A program made the translations under genes and the position numbers. The notes under the pieces are model-generated. The model worked only from the letters and a program-made list of their open reading frames with translations. It did no database searches and was not told where the DNA came from. Of a stretch of 64,000 nucleotides of DNA, positions 16,559 through 24,531 are shown piece by piece (within the stretch, counting starts at the first letter, position 1; every line of letters begins with the position of its first letter). The stretch comes from Phenylobacterium sp. (lineage in GTDB: Bacteria > Pseudomonadota > Alphaproteobacteria > Caulobacterales > Caulobacteraceae). The stretch is taken from assembly GCF_004297125.1 (NCBI RefSeq), contig NZ_SCVD01000001.1:62001-126000 (forward strand). Direction: 5' to 3'.

Positions 16559-18943
16559 TCACCAAGAGAAGGCGCGGGTTCCCGAGACGAAGGTCGAGTC
16601 CGAATTGTCCCAGGCGATCAGGTCGGCCGGCCGCCCGGGCAGGGGCGCCACGCCGGATGGCCAGCGGTCGAAGCCCGCGACGTAACGCACGTCCAGCCGC
16701 CCGGGCCCGCTGGGGCGCAGGGCGATCTCCAGGCCGTTCCCCGGCGCTTGCCACAGGATCCGCACCCACTCGCCCTTCGGCAGGGCGAGTTCGAGGGGGA
16801 CCCCGGCGATGCGGGTCACCTCGCCGCCCGTCGCCGCCCGCAGCCGCAGGTCCAGCGTCCGTGCACCGGCCGGAGGCGCGGCCGAGAGGCGCAGTGTCCC
16901 ATCCCGCGCCTTGGCCAGCGCTATCGTTGGCGTGGGCTCGGCCACCGGCGGGGCGGCGGCGGCCAGCATCGGCCGGCGCCAGGCCCAGTGCGAAAGCTTC
17001 TCCACCGGCCCGCCTTCGGCGCGCAGCACCGCGTTGGTCCAGGCGCCGCTCATCGCTTCGGGGCTGAAGCGCCAGGCCCGCCCGGTGTCCTGATCGACCT
17101 GGTAGCCGACGTAGCTCACCTGGGGATAGCGCGGGGTCCACGGATCCTCGGCCCGGATGATGAGGGTCATCGCCAGGCCCGCGCCCAGCAGCACGCCGCC
17201 GATCACCAGGCCCTTCTGGGCGCCCGTGTCCGGCTGGGCCAGAGGCCACAGCACCAGGCCCGCGGTGATCATCTGCACCGCGAACAGGGGCATCAGGTCC
17301 ATGCCCTCGTAGGCGAAGTGCGAAATACCCCCCTGCCAGCCCAGCGCGGCCGCGGCCAGGATCACGAGCAGGCCGATCGGCAGGACGCCCCGCTTGGCGC
17401 TGAGCGCCGTGGCGGCGGCGCCGACTGCGGCGGCCAGTAGCGGCCACGCGATCACATAGGCCGCGCCCGGCGCCGCCACCTGCAGGATCACCGTGAGCAC
17501 CAGGCCCAGCGCCAGCGCCCCCGCCCACGCGCCCTTGCGGCTGGCCGGGCGATTGTAGACGAAGAACCCGAGCACACCCGCCAGCACGCCGCTGACCGCG
17601 CCGATGATGTCGAAGGTCCCGAAGGCGGAGCAGGCGAGGCCGAAGACCAGGGGAACAGCGGCCATCCAGCGCCGGCCTCGCGCCACGTCGCCGGCCGCCA
17701 GCATCAGGAAGCCCAGCGACAGCAGCATGATGGCCCATTCCCAAGGCGCGGCCTGGGCCATCAGGAACCGCTGCTCAATGAAGCCGAACTCGGCCCCGGT
17801 CAGCCGCCGGGCGAACTGCAGCACGGCCACGGTGCCGACGCCCGCGAAGGCGAGGGCGCCCATGCCGCGCAGGATGTCCACCGCCGGGAACTCGCCCGAG
17901 TGACGGGCCCAGCGCACGGCAAGGGCCAGCAGGACCACGATGACCGCGATCACCACCCAGCCGAACCAGATCGGATAGGCGATCACCGTGTTCCCGAAGA
18001 GGTTCGAGTAGACGACGTTGGGCGCGCGGCCCGGGAGCTGCGACGCGAACGCCGCCTCGCCGGCCAGGGCCAGCACCTGGGTCCCCATGTCCTGCAGCGA
18101 GCCGCGATCCAGGTTGGCCGGCGTCGAGGTAGCGCTGTGGTAGTCGAACTGGCGGCCGATGATGGCGTAGTTCAGGCCCGCGATCCCGGCCCGCAGGGTT
18201 TCGGTCAGGTCGGTGTCGTTCGGCATCTTCTCGTAGAGCAGCACCGACAGCGACGAGGAGGCGGGCCGCTGGGCGGTCCGGGCGAAGAGGTCGACGATCC
18301 GACCGTTTTCGGCGCTGGTCTGGAACATGTTGACCCGGCCGGTCGAGCCGCGGGCCTCGGCGTTGATCACGAGGCCGATCCGCTTGGCCAGCGGGTCGCG
18401 GCGGAAGAAGTGGTTGGCGCCCAGCAGGCCCGCCTCCTCGCCGTCGGTGATCACGAGCATCACGTCGCGGGCGGGAGTCCCGCGAGTTTTCAGCGCGCGC
18501 ACGGTCTCGATGGCGGTCGCCACGCCGATGGCGTCGTCGGCCGCCCCGGGCGAGCCGGGCACGCTGTCGTAGTGGGCCATCAGGGCCAGGGCCGGGGCGT
18601 TGCGGTCGCGGCCGGGCAGGACGGCCACGATATTCTCGACCGGGCCGGCGATGACACGGCCGGCGGCGTCCTTAGGCTCCTGGAGGCCGATCCCCGGCCG
18701 AACCTGGGGCGACAGGCCCAACTCGGTCAGGCGGCTGACCAGGGCGTCGCGCACGCGGGCGTTCTCGGGCGAGCCCATGGGGTGAGGGGCGGCCGCCATC
18801 AGGGTCACGTCGGCGAAGGCCCGCTCGGCGGAGAACTCGGTGGCCGGCGCGCCGACGGGCTGGGATTCCGGCAGGAGCTGGTCGTTGAAGGCGATCCAGG
18901 ATCCGAGCATCAGCGCGATCAAAAGCGCCAGGTAGCGGCCCAT
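16559..18943 (-). CDS. M28 family metalloexopeptidase with multi-pass membrane domain
   Basis: 794 aa. A short N-terminal signal anchor is followed by an M28 peptidase domain (about residues 30-290). Zinc-binding residues are seen in LMAHYDSVPGSPGAADDAIGVA (H-x-D...D) and VITDGEEAGLLGA (EE). From about 310 to 600 there are roughly eight or nine membrane segments, then a C-terminal soluble domain of about 180 aa. The architecture matches eukaryotic Fxna/ERMP1-like membrane aminopeptidases and their bacterial relatives. The peptidase domain would face the periplasm. Substrate unknown. Confidence 0.82.
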   Translation of the reverse strand: MGRYLALLIALMLGSWIAFNDQLLPESQPVGAPATEFSAERAFADVTLMAAAPHPMGSPENARVRDALVSRLTELGLSPQVRPGIGLQEPKDAAGRVIAGPVENIVAVLPGRDRNAPALALMAHYDSVPGSPGAADDAIGVATAIETVRALKTRGTPARDVMLVITDGEEAGLLGANHFFRRDPLAKRIGLVINAEARGSTGRVNMFQTSAENGRIVDLFARTAQRPASSSLSVLLYEKMPNDTDLTETLRAGIAGLNYAIIGRQFDYHSATSTPANLDRGSLQDMGTQVLALAGEAAFASQLPGRAPNVVYSNLFGNTVIAYPIWFGWVVIAVIVVLLALAVRWARHSGEFPAVDILRGMGALAFAGVGTVAVLQFARRLTGAEFGFIEQRFLMAQAAPWEWAIMLLSLGFLMLAAGDVARGRRWMAAVPLVFGLACSAFGTFDIIGAVSGVLAGVLGFFVYNRPASRKGAWAGALALGLVLTVILQVAAPGAAYVIAWPLLAAAVGAAATALSAKRGVLPIGLLVILAAAALGWQGGISHFAYEGMDLMPLFAVQMITAGLVLWPLAQPDTGAQKGLVIGGVLLGAGLAMTLIIRAEDPWTPRYPQVSYVGYQVDQDTGRAWRFSPEAMSGAWTNAVLRAEGGPVEKLSHWAWRRPMLAAAAPPVAEPTPTIALAKARDGTLRLSAAPPAGARTLDLRLRAATGGEVTRIAGVPLELALPKGEWVRILWQAPGNGLEIALRPSGPGRLDVRYVAGFDRWPSGVAPLPGRPADLIAWDNSDSTFVSGTRAFSW

Positions 18944-18997
18944 GCGCGTGCTCCCCCTGAGTCTCGTTGGAGGTACGCTAGAGTGTGTCGCCGGAAA

Positions 18998-19027
18998 CGA
19001 AAACGCCCGGCGGTGAGGCCGGGCGTT
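18998..19027 (-). terminator. Intrinsic terminator of ctrA
   Basis: Read on the minus strand, AACGCCCGGC and GCCGGGCGTT form a 10-bp stem with a 6-base loop, followed directly by TTCGTTT. It starts 25 bases after the ctrA stop and fits a Rho-independent terminator well. It separates ctrA from the M28 peptidase gene on the same strand. Confidence 0.85.
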
Positions 19028-19051
19028 CCGAATTCATGCTGTAGGGCCGGA

Positions 19052-19753
19052 TCAGGCGGCGATGGTCTGACCCATCTCCTGCGGATCGCGGAGCACGTAG
19101 CCGCGGCCCCAGACCGTCTCGATGTGATGCTTGCCCTCGGCGGCCGCCGCCAGCTTCTTGCGAAGCTTGCAGATGAACACGTCGATGATCTTCAGCTCGG
19201 GCTCGTCCATGCCGCCATAAAGGTGGTTCAGGAACATTTCCTTGGTGAGCGTCGTGCCCTTGCGGAGCGAGAGCAGCTCCAGCATCTGGTATTCCTTGCC
19301 GGTCAGGTGAACGCGGATGCCGTTCACTTCCACCGTCTTGGCGTCCAGGTTGACCACGATGTCGCCGGTCTTGATGACCGACTGGGCGTGGCCCTTGGAA
19401 CGACGCACGACCGCGTGGATCCGGGCGACCAGTTCGTCCTTGTGGAACGGCTTGGTCATGTAGTCGTCGGCGCCGCCGGAGAAGGTCTTCACCTTCGTCT
19501 CGATCTCGGCCGTGCCCGACAGGATCATGATCGGCGTGTTGATCTTGCCGACGCGAAGCGTCCGCAGAACATCCATGCCGCTCATGTCGGGCAGATTCAG
19601 GTCAAGGAGGATCAAGTCGTAGTCGTAGATCTTCCCGAGATCCACGCCTTCCTCGCCCAAGTCCGTCGTATAGACGTTGAACCCTTCCGACTTCAGCATC
19701 AGCTCGATGCTTTGAGCGGTGGCGCTGTCGTCTTCGATCAACAATACGCGCAT
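19052..19753 (-). CDS. ctrA: Cell-cycle response regulator CtrA
   Basis: 233 aa with an OmpR-type layout. The receiver domain carries acidic pocket EDD at residues 7-9, phospho-acceptor Asp51 in [12 protein letters not shown] and Lys in TKPFHK. The C-terminal winged helix is [44 protein letters not shown]. The sequence is near-identical in character to Caulobacter CtrA and ends in Ala-Ala, the ClpXP-recognised end. It is the master regulator of replication, division and flagellar genes. AGGAGAGGCCA precedes the ATG. Upstream lie five GANTC sites and a dyad with TTAA half-sites, consistent with CcrM-dependent timing and autoregulation. Confidence 0.98.
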   Translation of the reverse strand: MRVLLIEDDSATAQSIELMLKSEGFNVYTTDLGEEGVDLGKIYDYDLILLDLNLPDMSGMDVLRTLRVGKINTPIMILSGTAEIETKVKTFSGGADDYMTKPFHKDELVARIHAVVRRSKGHAQSVIKTGDIVVNLDAKTVEVNGIRVHLTGKEYQMLELLSLRKGTTLTKEMFLNHLYGGMDEPELKIIDVFICKLRKKLAAAAEGKHHIETVWGRGYVLRDPQEMGQTIAA

Positions 19754-19797
19754 TGGCCTCTCCTGCCGCGTCCCCGCATTCCCCCACGAATTCTGGT

Positions 19798-19948
19798 GAA
19801 TCCGCGTTATGCCTCGCCGTTAACCTGCCCTACCGTCCTTTAAGACAGGTTAATGGCGAGCTGGCCCTACGACCCGAATCGTTAATCTGATTTTGGAATC
19901 CGACTCAAGCTGAGCTGGCCTCGCGGCGCGCCGCGCCTCCGTTGAATC
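19798..19948 (-). promoter_or_regulatory. ctrA upstream control region: GANTC cluster and TTAA dyad
   Basis: The 285-bp gap between ctrA and the divergent small gene holds GANTC sites at 19798, 19876, 19896, 19902 and 19944, far denser than expected for a 4-base-specific site. It also holds a 15-bp inverted repeat (19813-19827 / 19846-19860, one mismatch) with TTAACC/GGTTAA in its arms and TTTAA in the 18-base spacer. In Caulobacter, ctrA promoters use CcrM methylation and CtrA/GcrA binding. The site calls come from the sequence and the function is by analogy. Confidence 0.75.
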
Positions 19949-20038
19949 TTTTGTGATTGGACGCGCCCTCCGAAGCGAGGGGTGGAACGCCTTGCGCCAC
20001 AAGGGGTTGTGAGCGGACAGAAGAGGCCGGAGAACATC

Positions 20039-20401
20039 ATGACCGACCATCCCGAAACGCTCGCTCCCTACCGCATGCCGTGGCGCCGCGACCAGATGAA
20101 GCAGTGGGCCGCGGTAACCCCCTTCCTTAGGTATGTTCCCAGGAATCCGCTGTTCCTGATCGGCGCTGCCGCGGTCGGCGTGGCCGGCGTGCTGGCGTGG
20201 CGCAACCGCGAGAAGATCGCCAGCGCGGCCAGTCCGATGATCGACGACGCCCGAACCAAGGGCCAGGCGCTGATCGAGGACGCCAAGATCAAGGGCGAGG
20301 AACTGATCGAACAGGCCAAGACGACCGGAGAAGCCGTCGTCGCCAAGGCCCGGGCGCGTCGACCCGCCGCAGCCAAGACGACCACGCCGGACCTACACTG
20401 A
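20039..20401 (+). CDS. Small single-pass membrane protein, unknown function
   Basis: 120 aa from the ATG at 20039, preceded by CCGGAGAACATC. One clear transmembrane segment (LFLIGAAAVGVAGVLAW, about residues 40-56) is followed by a helical, Lys/Ala/Glu-rich tail with near-repeats (DDARTKGQALIEDAKIKGEELIEQAKTTGE), similar to apolipoprotein/YtxH-like amphipathic helices. It lies divergent from ctrA and 65 bp before fliI. I do not recognise a named family. A role in envelope or cell-cycle functions is only suggested by position. Confidence 0.7.
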   Translation: MTDHPETLAPYRMPWRRDQMKQWAAVTPFLRYVPRNPLFLIGAAAVGVAGVLAWRNREKIASAASPMIDDARTKGQALIEDAKIKGEELIEQAKTTGEAVVAKARARRPAAAKTTTPDLH

Positions 20402-20466
20402 AGCCTGTTCTTCACGTCGCCTTAAGCCTGTCGGAGCATTGTCCCCAGCGTAGCTGAGGGGCGTTC

Positions 20467-21804
20467 GTGAAGAACCTGGTGGCCGCGGTCGAGCGGCTTG
20501 ATCCTTTGACGGTTTCCGGGCGGGTCGCCGCCGTGAACGGCCTTCTGATCGAGGCTCGCGGCGGACTGTCCCGCCTGGCCGTCGGCGCCCGCGCCGAGAT
20601 CACCCGCTTCGCCGACAAACCCGTGGCCGCCGAGGTCGTGGGCTTCCGCGAGAACCGCGCCCTGCTGATGCCTTTCGGGCCGGTCGAGGGCGTCGCCCCC
20701 GGCGCGGAGATCCGGATCCAACCCCTGGGCTCCGCCGTCCGCCCCACCAAGGCGTGGCTCGGCCGCATCGTCGACAGCTTCGGAGAGCCCATCGACGGCA
20801 AGGGACCGCTGCCCCAGGGCATCGTCGGCTATCCGCTTCGCGCCGCGCCCCCTTCCGCCCATTCCCGCGCCCGCGTCGGCGAGCGGCTGGACCTGGGCGT
20901 TCGCGCCATGAACGTCTTCACCACCTGCTGCCGCGGCCAGCGCCTCGGCGTCTTCGCCGGCTCGGGCGTCGGCAAGTCGGTGCTGCTCTCCATGCTGGCC
21001 AAGAACGCCGACTGCGACGCCGTCGTGGTGGGCCTGATCGGGGAGCGGGGCCGTGAGGTCCGCGAGTTCATCGAGGAGACTCTGGGCGAGGAAGGCCTGC
21101 GCCGCGCCATCGTCGTGGTCGCCACCTCGGACGAGCCGGCGCTGAAGCGCCGCCAGGCCGCCTACATGACCATGGCCATCGCCGAGTTCCTGCGCGACCA
21201 GGACATGGAAGTCCTCTGCCTGATGGACTCGGTCACCCGCTTCGCCATGGCCCAGCGCGAGATCGGCCTGGCAGCCGGCGAGCCGCCGACCACCAAGGGC
21301 TATACCCCCACCGTCTTCACCGAGCTGCCGAAGCTTCTCGAGCGGGCCGGCCCCGGCCCCATTCGCCCGGATGGCACCAAGGCCGGCCCAATCACCGGCC
21401 TCTTCACGGTGCTGGTGGACGGCGACGACCACAACGAACCGATCGCCGACGCCGTTCGAGGTATCCTGGATGGCCACATCGTCATGGAGCGTGCCATCGC
21501 CGAGCGCGGCCGCTTCCCGGCGATCAATGTGCTGAAGTCGATCAGCCGGACCATGCCGGGCTGCCAGACCCCCGACGAGCGCCTGATCGTGCGCCAGGCG
21601 CGCGAGGCGCTCTCGGCCTATTCGAACATGGAAGAACTGATCCGCATCGGCGCCTACCGCGCCGGCGCCGATCCGCTGATCGACCGGGCCATCGCCCTCA
21701 ATCCTTCCGTCGAAGCGTTCCTGTCCCAGGATCCCAACGACGCTACAGGCCTCGAAGACTCCTTCGCCGGCCTCGCCGATATCCTGAACGGAGCCGCCGC
21801 GTGA
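20467..21804 (+). CDS. fliI: Flagellar export ATPase FliI
   Basis: 445 aa from the GTG at 20467, six bases after GAGGGG. It has the F1-beta-like fold: Walker A AGSGVGKS (about residues 169-176), [14 protein letters not shown], Walker [18 protein letters not shown], and the [11 protein letters not shown]-type segment ([23 protein letters not shown]). It energises type III export of flagellar subunits together with FliH and FliJ. It is translationally coupled to fliJ by a four-base overlap. A CCTTAAGCC in the short upstream gap may be a CtrA half-site. Confidence 0.96.
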   Translation: MKNLVAAVERLDPLTVSGRVAAVNGLLIEARGGLSRLAVGARAEITRFADKPVAAEVVGFRENRALLMPFGPVEGVAPGAEIRIQPLGSAVRPTKAWLGRIVDSFGEPIDGKGPLPQGIVGYPLRAAPPSAHSRARVGERLDLGVRAMNVFTTCCRGQRLGVFAGSGVGKSVLLSMLAKNADCDAVVVGLIGERGREVREFIEETLGEEGLRRAIVVVATSDEPALKRRQAAYMTMAIAEFLRDQDMEVLCLMDSVTRFAMAQREIGLAAGEPPTTKGYTPTVFTELPKLLERAGPGPIRPDGTKAGPITGLFTVLVDGDDHNEPIADAVRGILDGHIVMERAIAERGRFPAINVLKSISRTMPGCQTPDERLIVRQAREALSAYSNMEELIRIGAYRAGADPLIDRAIALNPSVEAFLSQDPNDATGLEDSFAGLADILNGAAA

Positions 21805-22208
21805 GTTGGGCAGAGTCGCTAATCAAGCTCTCCACCTATGAGGCGGAGGTTCTACAGAAGCGTCTGGCCGAGATCGTGGACCGCCGCACCGCCGTCGAGA
21901 TGCGGCTGCTGATGCTGGAAGCCGAGGGGGAGGCTGAGACCGCGTTCATGGCCCAGGAAGCGGCGGCCGGCATCTACCGCGCCGGGTTCTTCGAGGGCCT
22001 GAAGCTCCGCAAGGCCAAGATCCAGTCCGAGATCGACGTGATCCTCATCGAGGAAACGGGAGCCCGCGAGGCGCTGGCCGAGGCTTTCGAGACCCAGAAG
22101 AAGTATGAGCACATCGCCCAGAACCTGAAGATCGAGGCGCGCAAGGTGCAGGGTCGCCGCGACTCCGCCGCCCTCGATGAACTGGGCCTGCGCAAGAAGG
22201 CCAGCTAG
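21801..22208 (+). CDS. fliJ: Flagellar export chaperone FliJ
   Basis: 135 aa, nearly all predicted coiled coil, starting [35 protein letters not shown]. Length, composition and the overlap with fliI (GTGA junction) fit FliJ, the gamma-subunit-like stalk of the export ATPase and escort chaperone. FliJ sequences diverge strongly, so the call leans on gene order. The stop overlaps the convergent LysR gene by four bases. Confidence 0.9.
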   Translation: MSWAESLIKLSTYEAEVLQKRLAEIVDRRTAVEMRLLMLEAEGEAETAFMAQEAAAGIYRAGFFEGLKLRKAKIQSEIDVILIEETGAREALAEAFETQKKYEHIAQNLKIEARKVQGRRDSAALDELGLRKKAS

Positions 22209-23068
22209 GCGGCCCGGGCGCCGACCCGCGCGCGCTTGCGCCGCTCGTCGGTTCCATCGCCCAGAACGGCCAGGATCCGCGCCACCGCCGGCGAGGCCGC
22301 ATCGGTCTGCCGATAGGCTATCCCAACTTCGCGGCGCAGGCCGAGGTCCGAGATCGGCCGGATCACGGCCGTCGTGTCGGCGGGCGCGACACCTTCCGGC
22401 AGGACGGTTGCGCCGATCCCGGCCTCCACCAGGGCGATGGCCCATTCCTCGGTCGTGGCGACCGCGACGACTTCCGGCCTGAACCCGAGGTCGGCCGTGG
22501 CCGCGGCGTTCTCGCAGTTGCAGCGGGCCACCAGCCGCAGACCTTCTAGATCGGCCAGGGCAAGCGACGCCTTGAAGCGTAACTCATGGCGCGGGGGCAG
22601 GGCCACGACATAGGCCTCCGACCAAAGGGGGACGAACGCCTCGGCTTCGCCGGCCATGGCGCGTGAGACGATGCGGGCGTCGCAGGCTTCGTGCGCCTCG
22701 ACCAGCGAGAGCTGCACGTCGGGGTTTGCGGCCAGCGGCTTCAGGATCGCCAGCGCCCGGGGAATGTCCAGGCTGCGCATCAGGCCCAGCGTCATGCGCG
22801 CCAAGGGCGGCGGCTCGAAGAGCGCCTTGAGCGACAGGGCGTCGTCCACCAGCCGCCGGGCTCGGCCGTAGAGCGCGTCGGCGGCCGCAGTCGCCGCGAC
22901 CCCCTTGCGGTGCCGGACGAAGAGGATGGTCTCCAACTCTCGCTCGAGCGCGGCCAGCGCCGCGGAGATCGAGGGCTGGGAGATGAAGCACCGCCGCGCC
23001 GCCGCGGTGACGCTCCCCGTCTCGTAGACCGCGAGGAAATAGCGGAGCTCACGCAGTTCCATAGTCAT
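22205..23068 (-). CDS. LysR family transcriptional regulator
   Basis: 287 aa. The N-terminal HTH is ELRELRYFLAVYETGSVTAAARRCFISQPSISAALAALERELETILFVR (residues 3-52), a standard LysR pattern, followed by an effector domain of two Rossmann-like lobes. The Met three codons in is an alternative start. It is divergent from a metallo-beta-lactamase-fold lipoprotein gene, and a CATAG-N7-CTATG dyad overlaps its own start, so it most likely regulates itself and that neighbour. Effector unknown. Confidence 0.88.
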   Translation of the reverse strand: MTMELRELRYFLAVYETGSVTAAARRCFISQPSISAALAALERELETILFVRHRKGVAATAAADALYGRARRLVDDALSLKALFEPPPLARMTLGLMRSLDIPRALAILKPLAANPDVQLSLVEAHEACDARIVSRAMAGEAEAFVPLWSEAYVVALPPRHELRFKASLALADLEGLRLVARCNCENAAATADLGFRPEVVAVATTEEWAIALVEAGIGATVLPEGVAPADTTAVIRPISDLGLRREVGIAYRQTDAASPAVARILAVLGDGTDERRKRARVGARAA

Positions 23069-23076
23069 GGCCTATG
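23060..23076. promoter_or_regulatory. Possible LysR operator CATAG-N7-CTATG
   Basis: A perfect 5-bp inverted repeat with 7-base spacing covers the lysR start codon, in the 81-bp gap before the divergent hydrolase gene. LysR regulators typically bind interrupted dyads with such spacing and repress their own gene. The AT-rich stretch TATATTTTACATAT just downstream is a plausible promoter core. Confidence 0.4.
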
Positions 23077-23149
23077 ATCATGGTCGGATGTCTATATTTT
23101 ACATATGACCTAGCGAACGCAAGGGTGTCGGCGTCCTGGAGAACCCCTG

Positions 23150-24088
23150 ATGCCCTTCCACAGCTTCGCCCTTTCCCTCGCCGCCCTGGCGGCCGGCGTC
23201 TCGATCGCCGCCTGCTCGGCGCCTCCGGCCGCTGCCGAACTGCCGGCTCCATCGCCTCCGGCGGCCGCCCATCCGCCGGCGACCATGACCGTCTCCGCCC
23301 TGCCGTCGGGCTCCACCCAGTCCTCGGCCGCCATGGCCTATGAGGGCGGGCGCGGCGACGACAAGCGGACCTTCGTGGCGGGCGCCATCCTCGTCGACCA
23401 TCCCAAGGGGCGGCTGCTGTTCGATGCCGGGTATGGCCGCGACCTCGTCCAGCACTTCAAGACCGCGCCCAAGATCATGCAGATGTCGGTGAAGCCGCAG
23501 CTCGACCGGCCGGTCGCCGAACAGCTCGAGGCGGGAGGCGTCCCGCTGTCCAGCCTGAAGGCCATCGTCCTCACCCACGCCCACTGGGATCACGTGAGCG
23601 GCTTGGGCGACATGCCCGCGACGCCGGTTTGGGTGACCCGCGCGGAGATGGATTTCATCAAGAGCGGCGACGACGGGGCCAGGTTGGCGCGGGACCTTGG
23701 GACCAGGACTTACCGGACCTATGATTTCCCGGACGGCGCCTACCTGGGCTTCGCCAGGAGCTGGGATGTTTTCGACGACGGCAGCGTGGTGCTGGTTCCG
23801 GCGCCGGGCCATACGCCGGGGTCCATCGTGGCTTTCGTCAATACGCCCGATGGCCGCCATTACGCCCTGATCGGCGACACGGCCTGGCAGGTGGAAGGCG
23901 TCGACTTGCCGGCGCAGAAGCCGATGCTCACCCGCTTCGTCGACGAGGATCCCGCGGCGACGCTAGCCATGCTGCAGCGTCTGCATGCGGCGAAACGCGC
24001 CGTGCCCGGATTGATCGTGGTCCCGGCCCACGATGCGCGCGTCTGGGCGAAGATCCCGCGGTTCGGGAGCGGCTCAGCCGCGAAGTAG
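23150..24088 (+). CDS. Metallo-beta-lactamase fold lipoprotein hydrolase (AHL-lactonase-like)
   Basis: 312 aa. The signal peptide ends in a lipobox, VSIAAC (Cys near 23), so it is a lipoprotein. The zinc motif LTHAHWDHVSG (HxHxDH, about residues 143-153), a later His in APGHTPGS, Asp in IGDTAW and final His in VVPAHDARVW complete the binuclear site. The family resembles N-acyl homoserine lactonase/quorum-quenching MBL proteins, but the exact substrate cannot be assigned from sequence. It is divergent from a LysR regulator, which probably controls it. Confidence 0.78.
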   Translation: MPFHSFALSLAALAAGVSIAACSAPPAAAELPAPSPPAAAHPPATMTVSALPSGSTQSSAAMAYEGGRGDDKRTFVAGAILVDHPKGRLLFDAGYGRDLVQHFKTAPKIMQMSVKPQLDRPVAEQLEAGGVPLSSLKAIVLTHAHWDHVSGLGDMPATPVWVTRAEMDFIKSGDDGARLARDLGTRTYRTYDFPDGAYLGFARSWDVFDDGSVVLVPAPGHTPGSIVAFVNTPDGRHYALIGDTAWQVEGVDLPAQKPMLTRFVDEDPAATLAMLQRLHAAKRAVPGLIVVPAHDARVWAKIPRFGSGSAAK

Positions 24089-24090
24089 GG

Positions 24091-24468
24091 CTACTTGCCC
24101 TGGCGGGCGCGCTCGGCTTCCACGTCCTGGCGCAGGACGTGGAGGTCCTCGCTGATCTTGAAGATCGTGACGTAGAATTCGCAGAAGGCGCGCCACAGCA
24201 GCACGGCCACGAACACGCCCAGCATGCCTATGCCCAGCACGCCGATCGCCAGCAGGATGCCCCAGCCGCCTTCGCGGACGGCCACGCCGACCGAGGCGCC
24301 CAGCACCCCGAACGCCATGATCCCGATGATGCCGAGGCCGGCCCAGTAGACCAGGTGCGTGAGCGTGCCGGTGATCAGCCGCTCAAAAGTCAGCAGGTCC
24401 CACAGGAATTGCCCGTTCGCACCCTGGGGTCGCTGTAGAGGTCGCCGCATCCGAAATCCGAGACTCAA
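24091..24468 (-). CDS. DUF4282-like small membrane protein
   Basis: 125 aa. The start FLWDLLTFERLITGTLTHLVYW matches the DUF4282 pattern (a conserved F-D/E-x-L-I-T). Two hydrophobic helices follow (about residues 40-60 and 68-90), then a cytoplasmic FCEFYVTIFKISEDLHVLRQDVE tail. Function unknown. It ends two bases from the convergent MBL lipoprotein stop and lies downstream of flhA on the same strand with a 63-bp gap. A link to flagella is not indicated. Confidence 0.7.
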   Translation of the reverse strand: MSLGFRMRRPLQRPQGANGQFLWDLLTFERLITGTLTHLVYWAGLGIIGIMAFGVLGASVGVAVREGGWGILLAIGVLGIGMLGVFVAVLLWRAFCEFYVTIFKISEDLHVLRQDVEAERARQGK

Positions 24469-24531
24469 GGCCGGGCGAAGCGCCGGTCAGGCCCGAACCG
24501 CTATCAGCCGCGGGCGCAGCCTGCAACGGCG

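Noticed and set aside
17900-19843. 647-aa plus-strand ORF opposite the M28 peptidase and ctrA
   Set aside because: Antisense shadow of two conserved genes and it runs through the ctrA promoter.
19850-20050. 66-aa minus-strand ORF in the ctrA upstream region
   Set aside because: Overlaps the GANTC/TTAA control region and has no family or ribosome-binding site.
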